Source of the DNA: Ascidia mentula
Lineage: Eukaryota; Chordata; Ascidiacea; Phlebobranchia; Ascidiidae
Reading direction: 5' to 3'
Assembly (NCBI GenBank): GCA_947561715.1
Contig: OX387203.1
Coordinates: forward strand, 2,232,001 to 2,296,000
DNA length: 64,000 bases
Part shown: positions 13,601-26,205 of the stretch, in pieces
How positions within the stretch are numbered: the stretch's first letter is position 1
Layout of the letters: each line of letters begins with the position of its first letter
Notes under the pieces: generated by a model
What the model was told of the DNA's origin: nothing
The model's input: the letters and a program-made list of their open reading frames with translations, nothing else
The model's database searches: none
Translations under genes and position numbers: made by a program

Positions 13601-16251
13601 CCTGCAACATGCACATCCCCGCCATCGTAATGTCCTGCTTCATTTAAGCAATGTAAAGGCACAACAAACAAGGTCTCCGGAAGTTCATGAAATTCGTCGT
13701 CGGGAAATGATTTCTGAAGAAGATTTCATTTCAAATCCATGCTTTGTATTTTTAAGTTTGTGCTGAAGGTTTTAGGCTGTATCTCGGACTGGTTCGCTGA
13801 TACTACACGCCTGCGGAAACTTTTGAAACTCTTTACAGAACTTAAATGATTTGTAATGTTCTTATTTTATCACAAAAATATATTTTATTACAATCTAATC
13901 TTTTAAGTCATTTGTTTCAATTGTTAGAAGTTTCGTATTTTTTCCGAAATCTTATAATTACAAGTCACTGCTTGCCTTGAACTTAACTTACATAAAGCCT
14001 TACCTCAGTCCAATTCCGGTACTGCGTTTTACAATGAAGTGACTTGACCTTGAAATCGGGTAAAGCTTCAACAAAACAAGTGACCTGTAAATGGGAAAGA
14101 AAACTAAAAATTACTCGTCAGGTCCTCGTGGGGCGTTACCCGGAACGCAAGGACCTCAGTTTACAACACATCGGAAGAAGAATTAAGGGGTCCTCGAGCC
14201 CACAGGTTGGGAACCACGAGTCTACGTAAATGGATATAACTAAATAGTTATTACGTACCCACTGTGCACTCCCATTTCTGCCGCTGCTGGAAAAAGTTAG
14301 TCCTCCAATGTTCCAGTCGACTCCCTGGTAAAGTGATGCGGTTTATTTGTGTAAGAGACAACGGCATTGCCACGCTATAATGTATGTAAGGCATGTATGG
14401 CATTGTTGGTGGCGTGCAGCGTGGCACATGAAATTGTTGATCTTAATATCCTCGAAAAGGGATACTTTCTTTGGATTTATTAATCGTGTTTCCTTATGTT
14501 AAGCAAATGCTTTTATAGGAGCAAGTCCAAAGAGAAAGTTTACGGCCTGTGTCAGACTTGTGCAAGACTAGGGGTCCTTAAATAGCAAATAAAGTCAATT
14601 AGTGATACTGACGATTCGAATTGTAGTCGAAATATATCAGAAACAAACAAAAAAAACAAATGACTTGGGTTTTCTTTACATAACTTGTTAAAAAATCTCA
14701 TACCAAGTCTTTGTTGCCCATAAAAGACTATCGGTAGATTCCTATCCACTTTTAATGAGTTCTATCGAGGCCAATGTATATTATTATTTTACTTTACAAC
14801 TGAGGATTTACTATCGCAAAGGTTTGGGGTGCATCCCTATTGTGTGGTCATCAAAACAATTCTTCGGAAGGTGAATTTCTCTCTTAAGGTTCCTACATAG
14901 GATCGGTTTAAACGGGAAACCGACTTGCAAGCAGACGCGAAATACTTAAAACTACGCCGTGTTTTTGCCCAAAACAGAATAACAAGACCGCCTATGAAGA
15001 GGGGATAATACACCCAAGTAGCCGTGCTTTGTATGACCTTAGAGGGGATCATACACCCGTCTTCGTTCAGACTAGAAGCTTCGGAACATGTTGGGTCATG
15101 AAGGGATGTTTACTACGGCGTCAGTGTTTAACGAACCGAGCGCGGGGCTGAACTTTTGCGCCCAAAAACGACATGGCGGAAACCACATATCCCTCCGTAC
15201 TAAACCAATTTTATGTCAAACAAATTGCAAATAGTCAAGTGATCTGCACTCGCTTTTTGTTTATTTTGTGCACTTAAATGGGGTATATCTAAATTGCCAA
15301 AAAAGGGTAGAATCAGTGAACTGATGTTTGATGACACGCACTAAATTGCAAAGAAAGTAAATTTTTGATTGGGATCATGTATGCCGTTTTATGGCCTGAA
15401 TTCAAAAAAGTGGGTAAAGTATACATGCATATTTTTTAATGATTAAATTGGTAATTAATTTGTATTCATAGGCTTTTCTCTTTGAAAATCCAAGTTGCCG
15501 ATTGCATAACCTTTGCAGTTTTGTCAACAATGTTGTAGTTAAACTAGAGCACCAGCATTCACTTTTTGTGTCTTATCCCGATTTTATGGGGTCCAACTCG
15601 ATGTTACAATTTTCTTCTATTCTCACGGTGTAGTTCTAGTTCTTATAAGTTAGTTTTGACATAAAACTCACCGACTTCCCAGCTGTGGTGCAAGTAAAAG
15701 TGAACTGTTGTCCGGGTTTAACAACTGCATGTAATGGTACCTGGCCGGCGCCTGTAGAAACAAAGCAAAAGCTTGTGTATGGCAATATGGCATTGTTCTT
15801 ACTGGTGATTGGGATAAGCACAACTTGCATTAGAATAATATCTAGCATGCAAGTAAACTAAACAACAAAAACAATTTATTACTACAAGAGGCTCTTCTGG
15901 CAAAAATATTTCTACTTTATACAACTGTTATTGACAACTGATAAGTAAGTATCAACCTTTCGGTTACTATGCAGCAGCCTTCATTAGGGTGATAAACGTG
16001 CAAAAAAGTTTTATTTATTAAAAAAATCTTCTTTTTTGTTGTTGTTCAAAAAACGCTCCGTTATTAACGAATCGTTGTGCTATTGTGTTGGGTCAACAAA
16101 TCGTCGTATTAGCTCGTTGTGCTGCATATATAAACGCGACCATGGGGCAAATTCAGCACAGCTTATTTAAAAAAAAAACACACAAAACATAAACCTCACC
16201 CGTCCATCCAGCGAGGAAAACCGCAAACAACGCAAATGGCAACAACGACAT
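4652..16251 (-). CDS. gp130-like class I cytokine receptor (Ig, CHR, 3x FnIII, TM, box1)
   Basis: Exons placed on the minus strand: 16251-16200, 15751-15672, 14324-14259, 14084-14004, 13031-12959 (weak donor), 12731-12608, 12270-12107, 11456-11323 (weak donor), 10932-10767, 9548-9484, 8770-8673, 8583-8511, 7949-7851, 7765-7707, 7480-7392, 7196-7099, 6974-6829, 6736-6557, 6446-6360, 5276-5123, 4889-4652. Phases agree at nearly all joins; one small exon between 10.7 and 9.6 kb is missing. The first exon is a signal peptide (MSLLPFALFAVFLAGWTG). Exons 2-4 form an Ig-like domain with Cys in FTFTCTT and SLHC. Next comes the cytokine-receptor homology region: ISCRWDKS, VLFCTVERD, TVTVEAWNELG, GGMEIAWSN, then LWSSFT at the WSXWS place. 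Three FnIII domains follow (landmarks VSVSSRNDVG, AVAFKTDDIGVG, YEIPGLQAGQNYYVRV), then the helix VVALTTGAIALVIILSIVIA, KRRK, and CPAIPQP, like box1 of gp130, which binds JAK. Order and count of domains equal gp130/LIFR. The cytoplasmic tail and 3' end are unresolved. Confidence 0.78.
8045..8225. mobile_element. Non-autonomous hAT-like MITE
   Basis: A 181 bp element begins CAGTGTTTTCCAAACTAGG and ends CGTTTGGGAAACACTG, with inner inverted matches GTGGAACCC / GGGTTCCAC. Flanking 8-mers GTCTAATG and GCTTACTG match at 5 of 8. It lies in an intron of the receptor gene and codes for nothing. Both ends are well preserved, which suggests a fairly young copy. Confidence 0.75.
11902..12062. repeat. 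Snap-back element with about 75 bp arms
   Basis: A near-perfect inverted repeat. The left arm (11902 to about 11979) contains TACTGTATTCTCGACG and CACACGGCCAGG; the right arm (about 11988-12062) carries CCTGGCCGTGTGG and CGTCGAGAATACAGTA. The loop reads CCTGATGAAG. The ends are GACCGAT / ATCGGTC. It lies in a receptor intron, about 45 bp from the splice donor of the exon at 12107-12270. RNA from either strand would form a long hairpin. Confidence 0.8.
14114..14220. mobile_element. Fragment of a hAT-like MITE
   Basis: The right end CCACAGGTTGGGAACCACGAG-type sequence is the inverse of the common hAT terminus CTCGTGGTTCCCAACC. A poorly matching left end with AGGTCCTCG is seen near 14114. It lies just upstream, in gene orientation, of the receptor exon at 14004-14084. 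It is too degraded for a duplication to be read. Confidence 0.4.
15888..15990. repeat. Short snap-back repeat, family A copy 1
   Basis: Shares a block with the copy at 28005-28125: here CTATGCAGCAGCCTTCATTA on the plus strand, there the inverse form CTGATAAAGGCTGCTGCATA. The outer arm GGCTCTTCTGGCAAAAA is also shared. On the minus strand the core reads CTAATGA, hairpin, CCGAAAG, one substitution from a hammerhead core. It lies in the first half of the receptor gene, in an intron. Confidence 0.55.
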
Positions 16252-16259
16252 TGCAATGA

Positions 16260-19200
16260 TATTTTCTTCACCGAACACAAAGAACTTTGCTTGTGCTGCA
16301 GAAGAATTTCAGAAGCAGAACCAAAATCTGAGGATCCTACGCTATAGGTCGTAAACTTATAGCCTCCACCAAACGTGTCTTTGTAGCTCTTTTTGTAAAC
16401 GTCCTTTTTTCCTGCCGTATAAGAACGCTGCATCTCCCTCCCAACGAACAATCCGCCTTGCCTCACTCCCTCGAGCGAAATGTTCACTGGTAAGAAGTGT
16501 TCTTTACTCCTGCTGATTTTCGACTTAAACGCAGGCCATTTATTCACGGAAATCCTTTACAAACTTTAACACATTTTCCAAGGTTTCCTGTGGCACTTAA
16601 TAGCAGTAACTTAAACAATTCTTACTAATCTGTCAGGTTACAACATTAAAGAGATACAACGGTCCATTAAAAATTTATAATTGTAATTTTTCTTTTTTGG
16701 TCCCTTTACTTATTTTTGTGCAATGCAATCATCTAGTTATTGCGGATCAAAATCTGATGAGTAATGCCACCATTTTCACTCCTTTAAAAGTTTTTTTATC
16801 AGCACAAAAGTCTGTTTTTATATTTTGTCATGGTCGGCACTAGTCATATATTTGGCCAGCAGAGGGCCATAAAGAGCAAAATCACGATGCCGAACATTTC
16901 CATATCACAAATCCGCGCCACGCGTAGAAGCATCAACACAGCAACATTTACCATATAATGAGACAGCAGAAAGCTATCCGTACCGACATACAAAAGACAA
17001 GTTAGTCAGGCGTGAAGGGAGCGTGATTCAAGCGTGTCTTTCAGGAAAGCCTTGATCTGCACTCCGTGGAGCTCGTCACCATTCATGTGCCATTCGTTAA
17101 GGGCTAACTCCCTTATGGTAAACACCCACTGGACCCTAAACTGCGCCATTTCTCTTAACTTTAGGCTCTCTGTGTGTTAAGGCAAATGACCTTTCTTTGC
17201 AAAGGGTGGGGTGACCTTTCAGGGCGTTTTAGCGGAACGGCGTCTTTCGTGGCATTTTTAGGTAAGTGCTACCGGTAGAACAAATAGAGCGGGAAAACAT
17301 GAACTGTGAATTTTTCTTCTTAAAAACGAACTAATATACTAATCAGAAGTGCTAATTATTGATGTTGTTTAGCAACATATTAGGTTAATGACTACGTCCC
17401 AGTAATATTAAAATGAGGTGTTACAAATTATAGCACAACATATATTATTCTTTGCGATCTGTTGAAACTAGACAATATACATATACACGTGCTGTTGAAA
17501 GTGCTTGTGGGACTTGTAAAGTTGATCTGTAACGTATTGTGTCTTTTCCAAAACAAGACAGCAAGAAAAAGATCTTTCTTAACACAAAAGAAGCGCATTG
17601 TTTTCCCAAATTTCCCACGGAGGTAAATGCAGCAATCATTGTAAATTTTTAATAAAGCGGGACCTTCGCACTCTCTAAGCAAGGCACTGAGTGCTGAGAG
17701 CGGCCTGATTCTCGTACAAACGAGCATGCTACGACGCCCGCACGTAATTCCGATCGTCATGTAATCGACATAGTTAGTCGATTCATGAATAATGTAAACT
17801 CACCAAATTTAGGCTGGTTTCGGTAAGTGCAATTGTAGTTAGCCAGCGAAGCGCAATAACGGCATGTCATTGACTTTATCTGATGGTGAAAACTGGCCTT
17901 AGCAGTAGAACTCTTGATAAAAAGTTACCAGGATGAAATAGCGGAAGGAGGAAAGATATGTTACCTTAAAAAGTATATCCATTTTTTCTGCCAGGTGATT
18001 GTTATTCAGCCGCGTTCAGAACGTAGCATATGCTGTCGTACCTTTTAACGTGGAGGTCAACAGTCGTAATTTAAGTCATTAAGGCAAACTCGAGTGACAC
18101 AAAAAGGAATTTCCTACGTACTAAGGGCAGGCAGTTTTACGCTTTGACGCACAAAAAAGCCCGGCGCCCAAAGCAATGTTGTTTGCCGTTCCGGCCTTTG
18201 ACAAACAGCACCTTTCATAGTGCGACCTTTCTCTGTCGTCAAAGGACATTTGCCCGGTAAAACAAGTTGGTTTTATTGCTCGTTAACTGCGGTGCGTCTG
18301 TGATAAACTGTTCAGTCAGGGTAGTTACTGAAACAGTTACTTTGACAGCAAAAATGCAGAGTGTATTTCGACAGCTTTAGATATGCTGAATTGAAAAGTA
18401 GTGAGCTTTGAGCACCGATAGTCGGTCTTGTAATAAAATTAGTTACCTGTTTAGGCATTAATGTCGTGCAGGATGAACCTAGTATGATAACACAGATTAT
18501 CCGGCTTCGTGAATTACCATGTAAAACACGGTGTTGAAAGCCATAGTATAATGCGCTGTCTCATCATGTTGCCCTAGGCTTTAAAGTACACAAGCTATGG
18601 ATGTCAGCACTCTCTGGACATTGTTTGCGGTTTCTCAAGCAGCCAAGCGAACTTTGCGTCTAACCGGACAGCAGTAAATATTGAAAACCCTTGGCTTTGT
18701 ACTTGTTTATGTAATGTGTCAATCAGGAATCTTCATGCATGTTGATGTGCTGGTATTATAATGACCATACGCGACAAGCCATACGCCAACTTCCCGTCAG
18801 TGAATGCCGATACCTAAATGAATCGCAAAGCGTCGTGTCTACAGCAGGTAGTGCAGACACATAGCGTCAGGGTTGTAGCGTCATGGTCGTAGCGTACCAT
18901 ATGAATTCTTATATATCGTGTACAAATATCATGTCGCTACCTCGTAAGGTGGCCGAGTAACGCGCGTTCAAACTTTTGTTAACTGGCGTATTTTTTTTGT
19001 CAACTAACATCCTTCTGGTGAATTCTTAGTATGCTTGCGTGGTCTTGCTGCAGACTACTGAATTTGGACTCCGTGAGCAAACTTATTTATTAATTGAAAG
19101 ACACGTTGCAAAATCAGGCGTCGTAACGTTAAATTGTTCCAAGCTAACTACCAAAAAAGAACGTGCGTACGTAACAGCGCGATGGCGGAATCAATAGAAC

Positions 19201-19780
19201 ACTGGCAAGAACGATTACTTGGGCGTTTGTAGCGAAGTGTCAGCTAACGCGCATTGTCCAACAGGGTGTCAAAAAGCTTGTGGAAGCTTGGTTTACTATG
19301 TGTTGTTGTGTTGGTAAGGCATTCTAGGAAAGATAATTAACGTCAATTGTGGAAATTGTGTCAAACAGAAAGTTGATTTTACTGTGCGAATACACAATTT
19401 GTAAGGCGACGAACTGCGGGTTTTTGCTTGGAAGGCGATTTGTATTCGCAATCACACGACATGGAAGTTGAAAAATCACTCAGGGTGGTAAATGGAGTCG
19501 GTTGTTGCTGTGGTTGGGTCACTACAGACTAGATGAGCGTTGAGTCCTCAGATTGCATTCCTGCCCTTGCGCAACTACACACTGTGAATTTGAAATGAAA
19601 CAAACCATAGATTTAGCACACATCCATTATTGTACTGAGGGCTTGTGCAACATCCACATATATATTTAACACCTAGTTATAAAAGTAATTTCAGCTAACA
19701 TTCCATCGAATAACGTTGTATGATGTATTTTTTTTTCAATGCTTAGGTACCCTAGCAATTTCGCATATCATACTGTAACT
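16260..19780. other. 3.5 kb gap between divergent receptor and sulfotransferase genes
   Basis: The receptor reads left from 16251 and the sulfotransferase reads right from 19789, so this gap must hold both upstream regions. No exon with splice signals was found. An open frame at 17428-17760 (minus, 110 codons) shows no domain. A T-rich run followed by TCAATGCTTAG ends at 19746, about 40 bases before the sulfotransferase ATG; it would serve as a splice acceptor for a 5' intron or for a trans-spliced leader. Confidence 0.45.
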
Positions 19781-19788
19781 GTGTGAAC

Positions 19789-22700
19789 ATGCTGAGTTAC
19801 AAACTGCAACGCTCGCATTCAACACGGGAGCAAGCCCAGCAGAAGTTCAGTTGCATCATTCGTTTCATGACCACGCGATCTGTATGTTTGTCTGTTGTGG
19901 TCAGCCTTTGTTTTCTTTCGGTTCTTTTGACCGCAACAAACTTCACCTATGAATCCTACCCCGGGCGCTACACGATTGGTCCAAGAAAGACAGATGTAAA
20001 AAGTGACGTTCACAGCCCGCCGGAACGGTTCGAAAGTTTGCAAACTATGAAGCCTGTTACTAACGCACTGCCGGAAGTTAAGAAATCAAGAGCTTCGTGG
20101 AGCAAGAAAATGGAGTCGGTTTTCAAGCGGCTGGAAGCTCGACAGAATATATCGGCAAGGGCAGTCGGCGTGGAAAACGCGGAGACACAAAAGCTCTTCA
20201 AGAAGGTTGAAGAGAATCGGATGCAGCAGAAGGATGTTGGGAGCGACATGGGTGATAAGACAAGCGGTAAGTGTCGGGATTACGCTTAAATCGGCCGAAC
20301 AGGACCCGATCAAGTTCTTATTCAAGGTTGCCGTTTACTGTGGAGTTATCTAAAATTGCATGACATCATAATGCAGTTTGGCGGTAATATGCTGTAGAAA
20401 TGTATTCGTTAACGGAAATACTTCCAATACTCTTTGCATTTCTTTGGAATAAAATGCAAAAAAAACAAATCTGCAAACCAAAGCCTAAATATTTTCTCCC
20501 GGCAAATTCAAAGATAATTCGATTGTTAAAATTTGTAACCTATATCATATGTTGCTGCTAATTTAGATTTCTGTTGCTTTGCAAAATAAGCAGAAAATCA
20601 TATTTTGCATAATAGAAGAAGGTTACGACCCGATGATGGGCAGGGAGGAAAAGGAAGACGATGTCATGGATCCAAAACGAGCCTCGTTTTTGAAAAGCGC
20701 CCTTCAATATACAACAACCTACAGGTCTCGATATCATCACTACTACAACGAACCCATCAAGCTTTTACCTGCTCAGACAAAAGGTGCGTGTTAAGTGCGG
20801 TTGTCTGCCTCATTTATTTCTAATTTGTGTGTCAGGGCATTACCACAGCAAAGCAATTAAATAATGGAGAAGAAGCCAAGTGGCCAGACGGGTTTAGATT
20901 TAAATGCAATGAGGTACTAACTCAATGTTTGCGACAGCCTTATTTTCAACGACAGATTTTAACAATCGCAGTATGAAAGGCTGTGGTCTGATGTGGGTAT
21001 TTAATACATTTTTTACAGACTTTATGGCCACAATTTGGCCGGAAACTTTGAGGCTCTTTGTCGTTCTCTCTGTTCCCGGCCTATCTTTTGTTACTTGTCT
21101 AAAGTCTGTGTATTTAGTGGGCGAACAAATCCTACAGGCTATGCAGTATCGTCAAAGCCTTCGCCGGTTTACCTAAATATACTTGAATGAACCCCAGAAC
21201 AGATAGAAGTCACCACAATTCATTCTGCTGACGTTTTACTTTACAGTTTGAACATTTTGCCATTCATGGTTATTCAATTGAATAAATTAAGCCAACCCAC
21301 TTACGTTAAAACTGTGGCGTCATAACGTATTTTTTATGGCAAATCGTTTGGTATTAGGGGCGTTCCTCAGTAAGTCATTTGACCGATAAACCGCGACCAA
21401 GCACCGTTTAAACACAGGAATAATAATACAGCTGCGACGCCTTCTTGCGATTTCGTATTTTCATCAAGATATCATACGTTGCGCAATATAAATACGAAAA
21501 TACAGAGAAAATCGCGTATATACAGATTTGTAGAAAGCAATGGTAGCTAAATTAACTTAGTTCTACACCACAGAAGCAATTTAAAACTCAAATGATTTAA
21601 GCAGTATTGAATCAAAGTCAAGATATAAAGATTCCCAAGCAGCTCCCAGTGGAATTAAGGCAACACCTCACTATCAGACGTAAACCCCATAAGAGCCGCC
21701 CCAAGGGACGAGAACGCCCAGAGGCAGCCAAACAAAAGAGGCTCGACAAGCAAAGTGACGTGCTTGCTCTGTTAACCCGCTGTTTAAGACAGTGCCATTG
21801 ATTATCTGACATGTGCCTTTATCGCTTGTGTAGGTGTCATCATTCTGACGAACTACCGCTCGGGATCCACATTCTTGGGGCAGCTCTTTAACCAACACTC
21901 GGACGCGTTTTACACATTTGAACCTCTCCTTCCGTTCACCAGCTTTTGTCCACGTGAATTGCCCCACATGGCGCAGGTGTTGCATCGAATGCTCAAGTGC
22001 GACTTTCCAGATATGATCGAGTTGTACTCCCGTATGAAGGGACCAATGCGACAAAGCCACCTCGACGTCGAATGTTTAGTCGACAACTTTTGTTTCCGGT
22101 GAGTAAAACCATGAACCAAGGTGTACTAAAGAGATCAAGAGGTTCTTGCCGATACGTTTATCGCATCATTCTAACTGTTGCATCCAAATTCATTTACCAA
22201 ATTTGATCTCAGATAAGCGGAATTGATTTTTTTAAATACATCTGCTGACATAAATTGGAGTCTTGTTGCTTCAAAAGACATATAATACCTATTGCAGCAA
22301 TTTGCTGTCGCATAAAAAGACGATGCCTAACCGAGGGACAGATTCTCATACAGTTGATAAACAAATTTTACCAATATTGGCAAGCTGCAGACAGGGTGTG
22401 TACACGCACTGTCTGCAGCTTACCTTTATTATTATGGCTTTTTTTTGCACAAATCTTACCAAATTTGAAAAAAATTATAGTTAAAATCTAAAATCTAGTT
22501 CTAAATTTTGTGGGGTTGACCAAATCCCAAACCCAAGTTTTGCATGTTGCGAGAACGTCTTACTGCATCGCAGGCCTCAAATAGACCTTCAATCGATTAA
22601 TGCGCGACGTTTTCCATGGAAACCGCAAGTAACTATATAGCAGATATGATAGGTCAATATGCTGATGTGATGCAACGAAAACTCGATACTTAATCGCAGA

Positions 22701-24856
22701 TCGAGTCAACTTCATGAATATTTTATCGAAAACCTTACCCCTTATCGCATTATCATGTTGCCCCAGGCGAAAGACGGATGAGTTATGCGGACAGAAGCTC
22801 TGTCCATTTGGTGTTCAGCGGAAGTGTGCCAAGTGCGGGCCAATCCATTTGCCCAGAGTCAACAATCAATGCCGTGCCAAAAAAGTAAGTTTTGGACTAT
22901 TCTGTAGTATAGTTTAATCTGTAGGGCATTACTAACGCACAATAAACCTTGGATTATATGGATTTCATATATCCGATAAATTCATCCAGGTATAAAAAGT
23001 AAAACAAATTGCTCCAATTTCATCAGAATTAAATCCGAATTAAGCGAGTCAGAAATAACCGAAGTTTCCTGCAGTTAAATATTGTGGAATTTTTGGCGGA
23101 CACAGACACAGCACCATGCATGCAACATTTAGGGAACAGACGATCCCTTAAAGCGAAACGTGCATAATCATTAAAGTCATCAGACTTATCGTGTTCAAAG
23201 CAAATACTTTGTTTGTTTTTGTAACGTTTCGGGTTAAAAATTCTCAACGTTGTAATTCGTAGTTACGTTTTTTCCTTGTACCAAAACCACAATGACTCAT
23301 GGAATCCAAACATTCACTTATTTTAACACGAGTTGGCTGTTGACAGCAAACTTGCCATTTGGAAACGAACATGCAACTTACAATAAATACTTTTAGATGT
23401 CTGTTATCAAAGTGATCCGTCTGTGCGATGTAAACGGACTGAAAACAATCGTCAATGACCCTACCATGGATCTGAAGGTAATTGTTGGCAATGATTGAAA
23501 TCCTACACCCTAAAGAAATTATGAAAGAAATATTCCTTTTTTATTTAACTACGTTTGGCTTAATTGGTCGATGAAAGTGCCAAAAAATAAGTTCTTACCA
23601 CAAGCAAGATCGTATAGAAGAGTCTCACCAAGCTGCACACTGATTAGACCTAATAGGTCGAAAAATGGTCATGTCTGTCTGTCGCTTACATTTTATGTTT
23701 TTCGTTGGTTTCGCACAGTTGGAGTACGACAAAGTCTCACATTAAATCGAAATTAACAAATGTATGAAGACCTCTGCTAATACTTTATTTTAGGTAATTC
23801 ATTTGGTGCGAGACCCAAGAGGAATTCAAAGCTCCCGTTTAAAAATCGACAAGAAATGGAAGATGAAGGACAACTCAAGAGACACTTGTGCCAGACTTGA
23901 GAAAAACGCGAGACAGGGATTCGGCAACACTAGCGCAACAGAGTGGCTGAAAGGAAGATATCTCCGAGTTAGGTGCGAGAAGAATAAATATTTTTTGCCT
24001 ATCACTACGTGTTCTTGAATTATTGAGGTTCAAATACCACGAGTATCTGCATAGTATCTAATATTTCCAAAAGCGTTATTACGCTTTGTGTGGTAGTTGC
24101 TTTAAAACCTTTAACATTTGCATTGACCACATGAAAAATGGAACTTCCGATTAGCAACAGCTCTCTGGTCTCAGAATCTACTCTTTTATCTATTTCGTTG
24201 TAAGCTTAATCTTGGGGTCTGTCATGGATATAAAAGTAGATCTTACTAAGAAACCTTCCTTAAAATATTGACTCATTTCTCCTTTCGCCAAAAAGTGCAT
24301 CGCAAATTTGAATCAGAGAATACTGACGATGCCTTCAGGCCCTGGCATACTGGTAACCTAAAGAAAGATATTTTGCAAAGATCTGATATTTACTCTGCCA
24401 TATTCATATGGTTCCGATATTTTTGCCTTTTTCTAACTTATTGTCATATTCATTAAGTTGTTTCAAAGCCTAACATAAACTTACCGTCGGAATTTCACTA
24501 TTTTACAAATTTTCAATCGCAAACTTATATTGTGCAGATATGAAGACCTGGCTTTGGAGCCATTCAAGAACGCTGCCGAGATTTACCGCTTCGTGGGCCT
24601 CGACTTTCAGTCCAAGATAAAGCGTTGGATCGCTCAAAACACACGCGGCGGCGAACAAGGAGAAAACCGCAGGAACCACGCATTTACCACGAACCGAGAT
24701 TCGGCTGCAGCCATGGAGTCTTGGAGAAAGCATTTGACTTTCGGGAACGTTACGGCGATCCAGAAAAACTGCAAGCAAGTGATGGACATGTTTGGTTACA
24801 CACCTGTAGCCAGCAAAGCTCAACTACTCGATTTCGACATGAGGCTTATTTCGTGA
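19789..24856 (+). CDS. Carbohydrate sulfotransferase, Gal/GlcNAc/GalNAc 6-O type (CHST1-7 family)
   Basis: Seven exons, all phases agreeing, give 535 residues: 19789-20266, 20616-20783, 21834-22098, 22767-22884, 23397-23477, 23794-23972, 24538-24856. Known role of the family: Golgi transfer of sulfate from PAPS to C6 of a sugar in keratan or chondroitin sulfate or related glycans. Visible: a type II membrane anchor at about residues 31-50 ([20 protein letters not shown]), a charged stem of some 160 residues, and the PAPS 5'-phosphosulfate loop TNYRSGSTF at about 221-229. A cysteine-rich part follows ([17 protein letters not shown]), then the 3'-phosphate site [15 protein letters not shown] at about 371-385, and the usual C-terminal YEDLALEP and WRKHLTF. 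The domain is complete, so the enzyme should be active. Which sugar it uses cannot be told from sequence alone. The start is the ATG opening the anchor; an upstream in-frame GTG is not used. The 5' acceptor at 19746 hints at a non-coding leader. Confidence 0.93.
22381..22423. repeat. Short inverted repeat, family B fragment
   Basis: AAGCTGCAGACAG and TGTCTGCAGCTTA face each other around GGTGTGTACACGCAC. The same CTGCAGAC...GTGTACAC ends are present in the larger copies at 45877-45972 and 61036-61150, so this looks like the outer ends of that element with the middle lost. It lies in a sulfotransferase intron. Confidence 0.55.
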
Positions 24857-24859
24857 CGT

Positions 24860-26200
24860 AGAAGGACAATTGACGTCACTTTGTAATTTTTTCGATACCT
24901 TTATTTATTTTTCCGGCCGCCTAGTTGGTTTCATTCCTTTAAAATATTTACTGTTTGTAGCAAACTACAATGTATTGCTGTTACAAAGAATGTGCGTGGC
25001 CTGGCATTTGCAAATGCCCTCAATGATATGCTGCTTCGTTTCTTTATTGACATAAAATAGCCTCAAATCAATCACTCATAGTCTTTATAAGATTCGTTTT
25101 TGTTCCGGATATGAACTAATTGCAACAAACATTCTTTAAAGTCCCTTTGGCCATGGCTAAGTGCCCCAAAAGTATATTGGTGTACTGCTAAAAGCCTTGC
25201 TCCTTAGAGGACTCTTTGTGCTGGAAAATGCATCAGTGAATTCTACTCCGCTAAAACAATGCACTATCTTCTACCTCACTGTATTCTTTTATCACACTGT
25301 GGGATTTTGAAATGTGACCAAGAACAAAAACGTTTCAACCCTATAGTTTGTGTCTCTGTGTTTTTTTTAATACAGTTTGCACTGTTGTTTATTCACCATG
25401 TTTTGTTTGCTTTCGTTTTACGTACATTGTCATAATTTTTGAGATTATTTTAAGTACTTAATTTGATTTTATGACATTTTTCCGAAAATCTTTTCCTGCA
25501 AGAAGTTATTTTTTATCATTTATGTCTTTTATATCGATTTATTGTCGACCTTTACAAGTCAAAAGTATAATGTTCCTCTTTTGTTTGCACCAACCGGTGT
25601 TGTTCCATGCTTACTTTTGTTCAACCCTTCTTTTTCTGTTCGGCAAGAAGTCCAAGGTTTCATCCGCACATACGGCACCTATTACTATTGACATGTGGAA
25701 ACATTCCAGAATTATGTTTCACAATGTCATATTTTATAACGGTTACCAACACTGTTTTACTTCTTCACCTGACAAAAAAATATTCAATGTTTTTATGCTG
25801 TTTTTTTTTACTTTTGTTGCATGTCGTGAACCAGAATGTGAGGCTATCTGACCATTGTCTTAACCTCACTCACTTATGAATCGAAACCCGACAAATCCTT
25901 TTTGCTGTTATCCGTTTAAACGAAGTTTTGGTTCATTCTCGTGGTTTGACGTAACAAAAGTAGCGCCTTACCAGATGCTAGACATGTGACGTCAAACACT
26001 CTTGGGGCAGCTGTTTGCTGTCAGCTTTCAAGTTAACGGTTCTATTAAAGACTAGTATGCAAAGGAATGCCAGTGACTGTATAGCTAGATTACAAGTTGG
26101 TGCATTGCAAATTTACCCAATGCAAAGGCGACAGAATAGCTCTTTGTGTCGTTGTACGAATAATCAAAATAACCTGCCTGTTTAGATTGTTCTAGAGCGT
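24860..26200. other. Gap with the sulfotransferase 3' flank
   Basis: About 1.3 kb of T-rich sequence with no supported exon. The first part is probably the sulfotransferase 3' untranslated region; no clear AATAAA was found close to the stop. The last 200 bases should hold the promoter of the Kelch gene. Confidence 0.4.
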
Positions 26201-26205
26201 TGAAT

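Noticed and set aside
17428-17760. 110-codon minus-strand open frame
   Set aside because: Starts with ATG but shows no domain, no signal peptide and no splice context. Chance in a 3.5 kb gap is likely.
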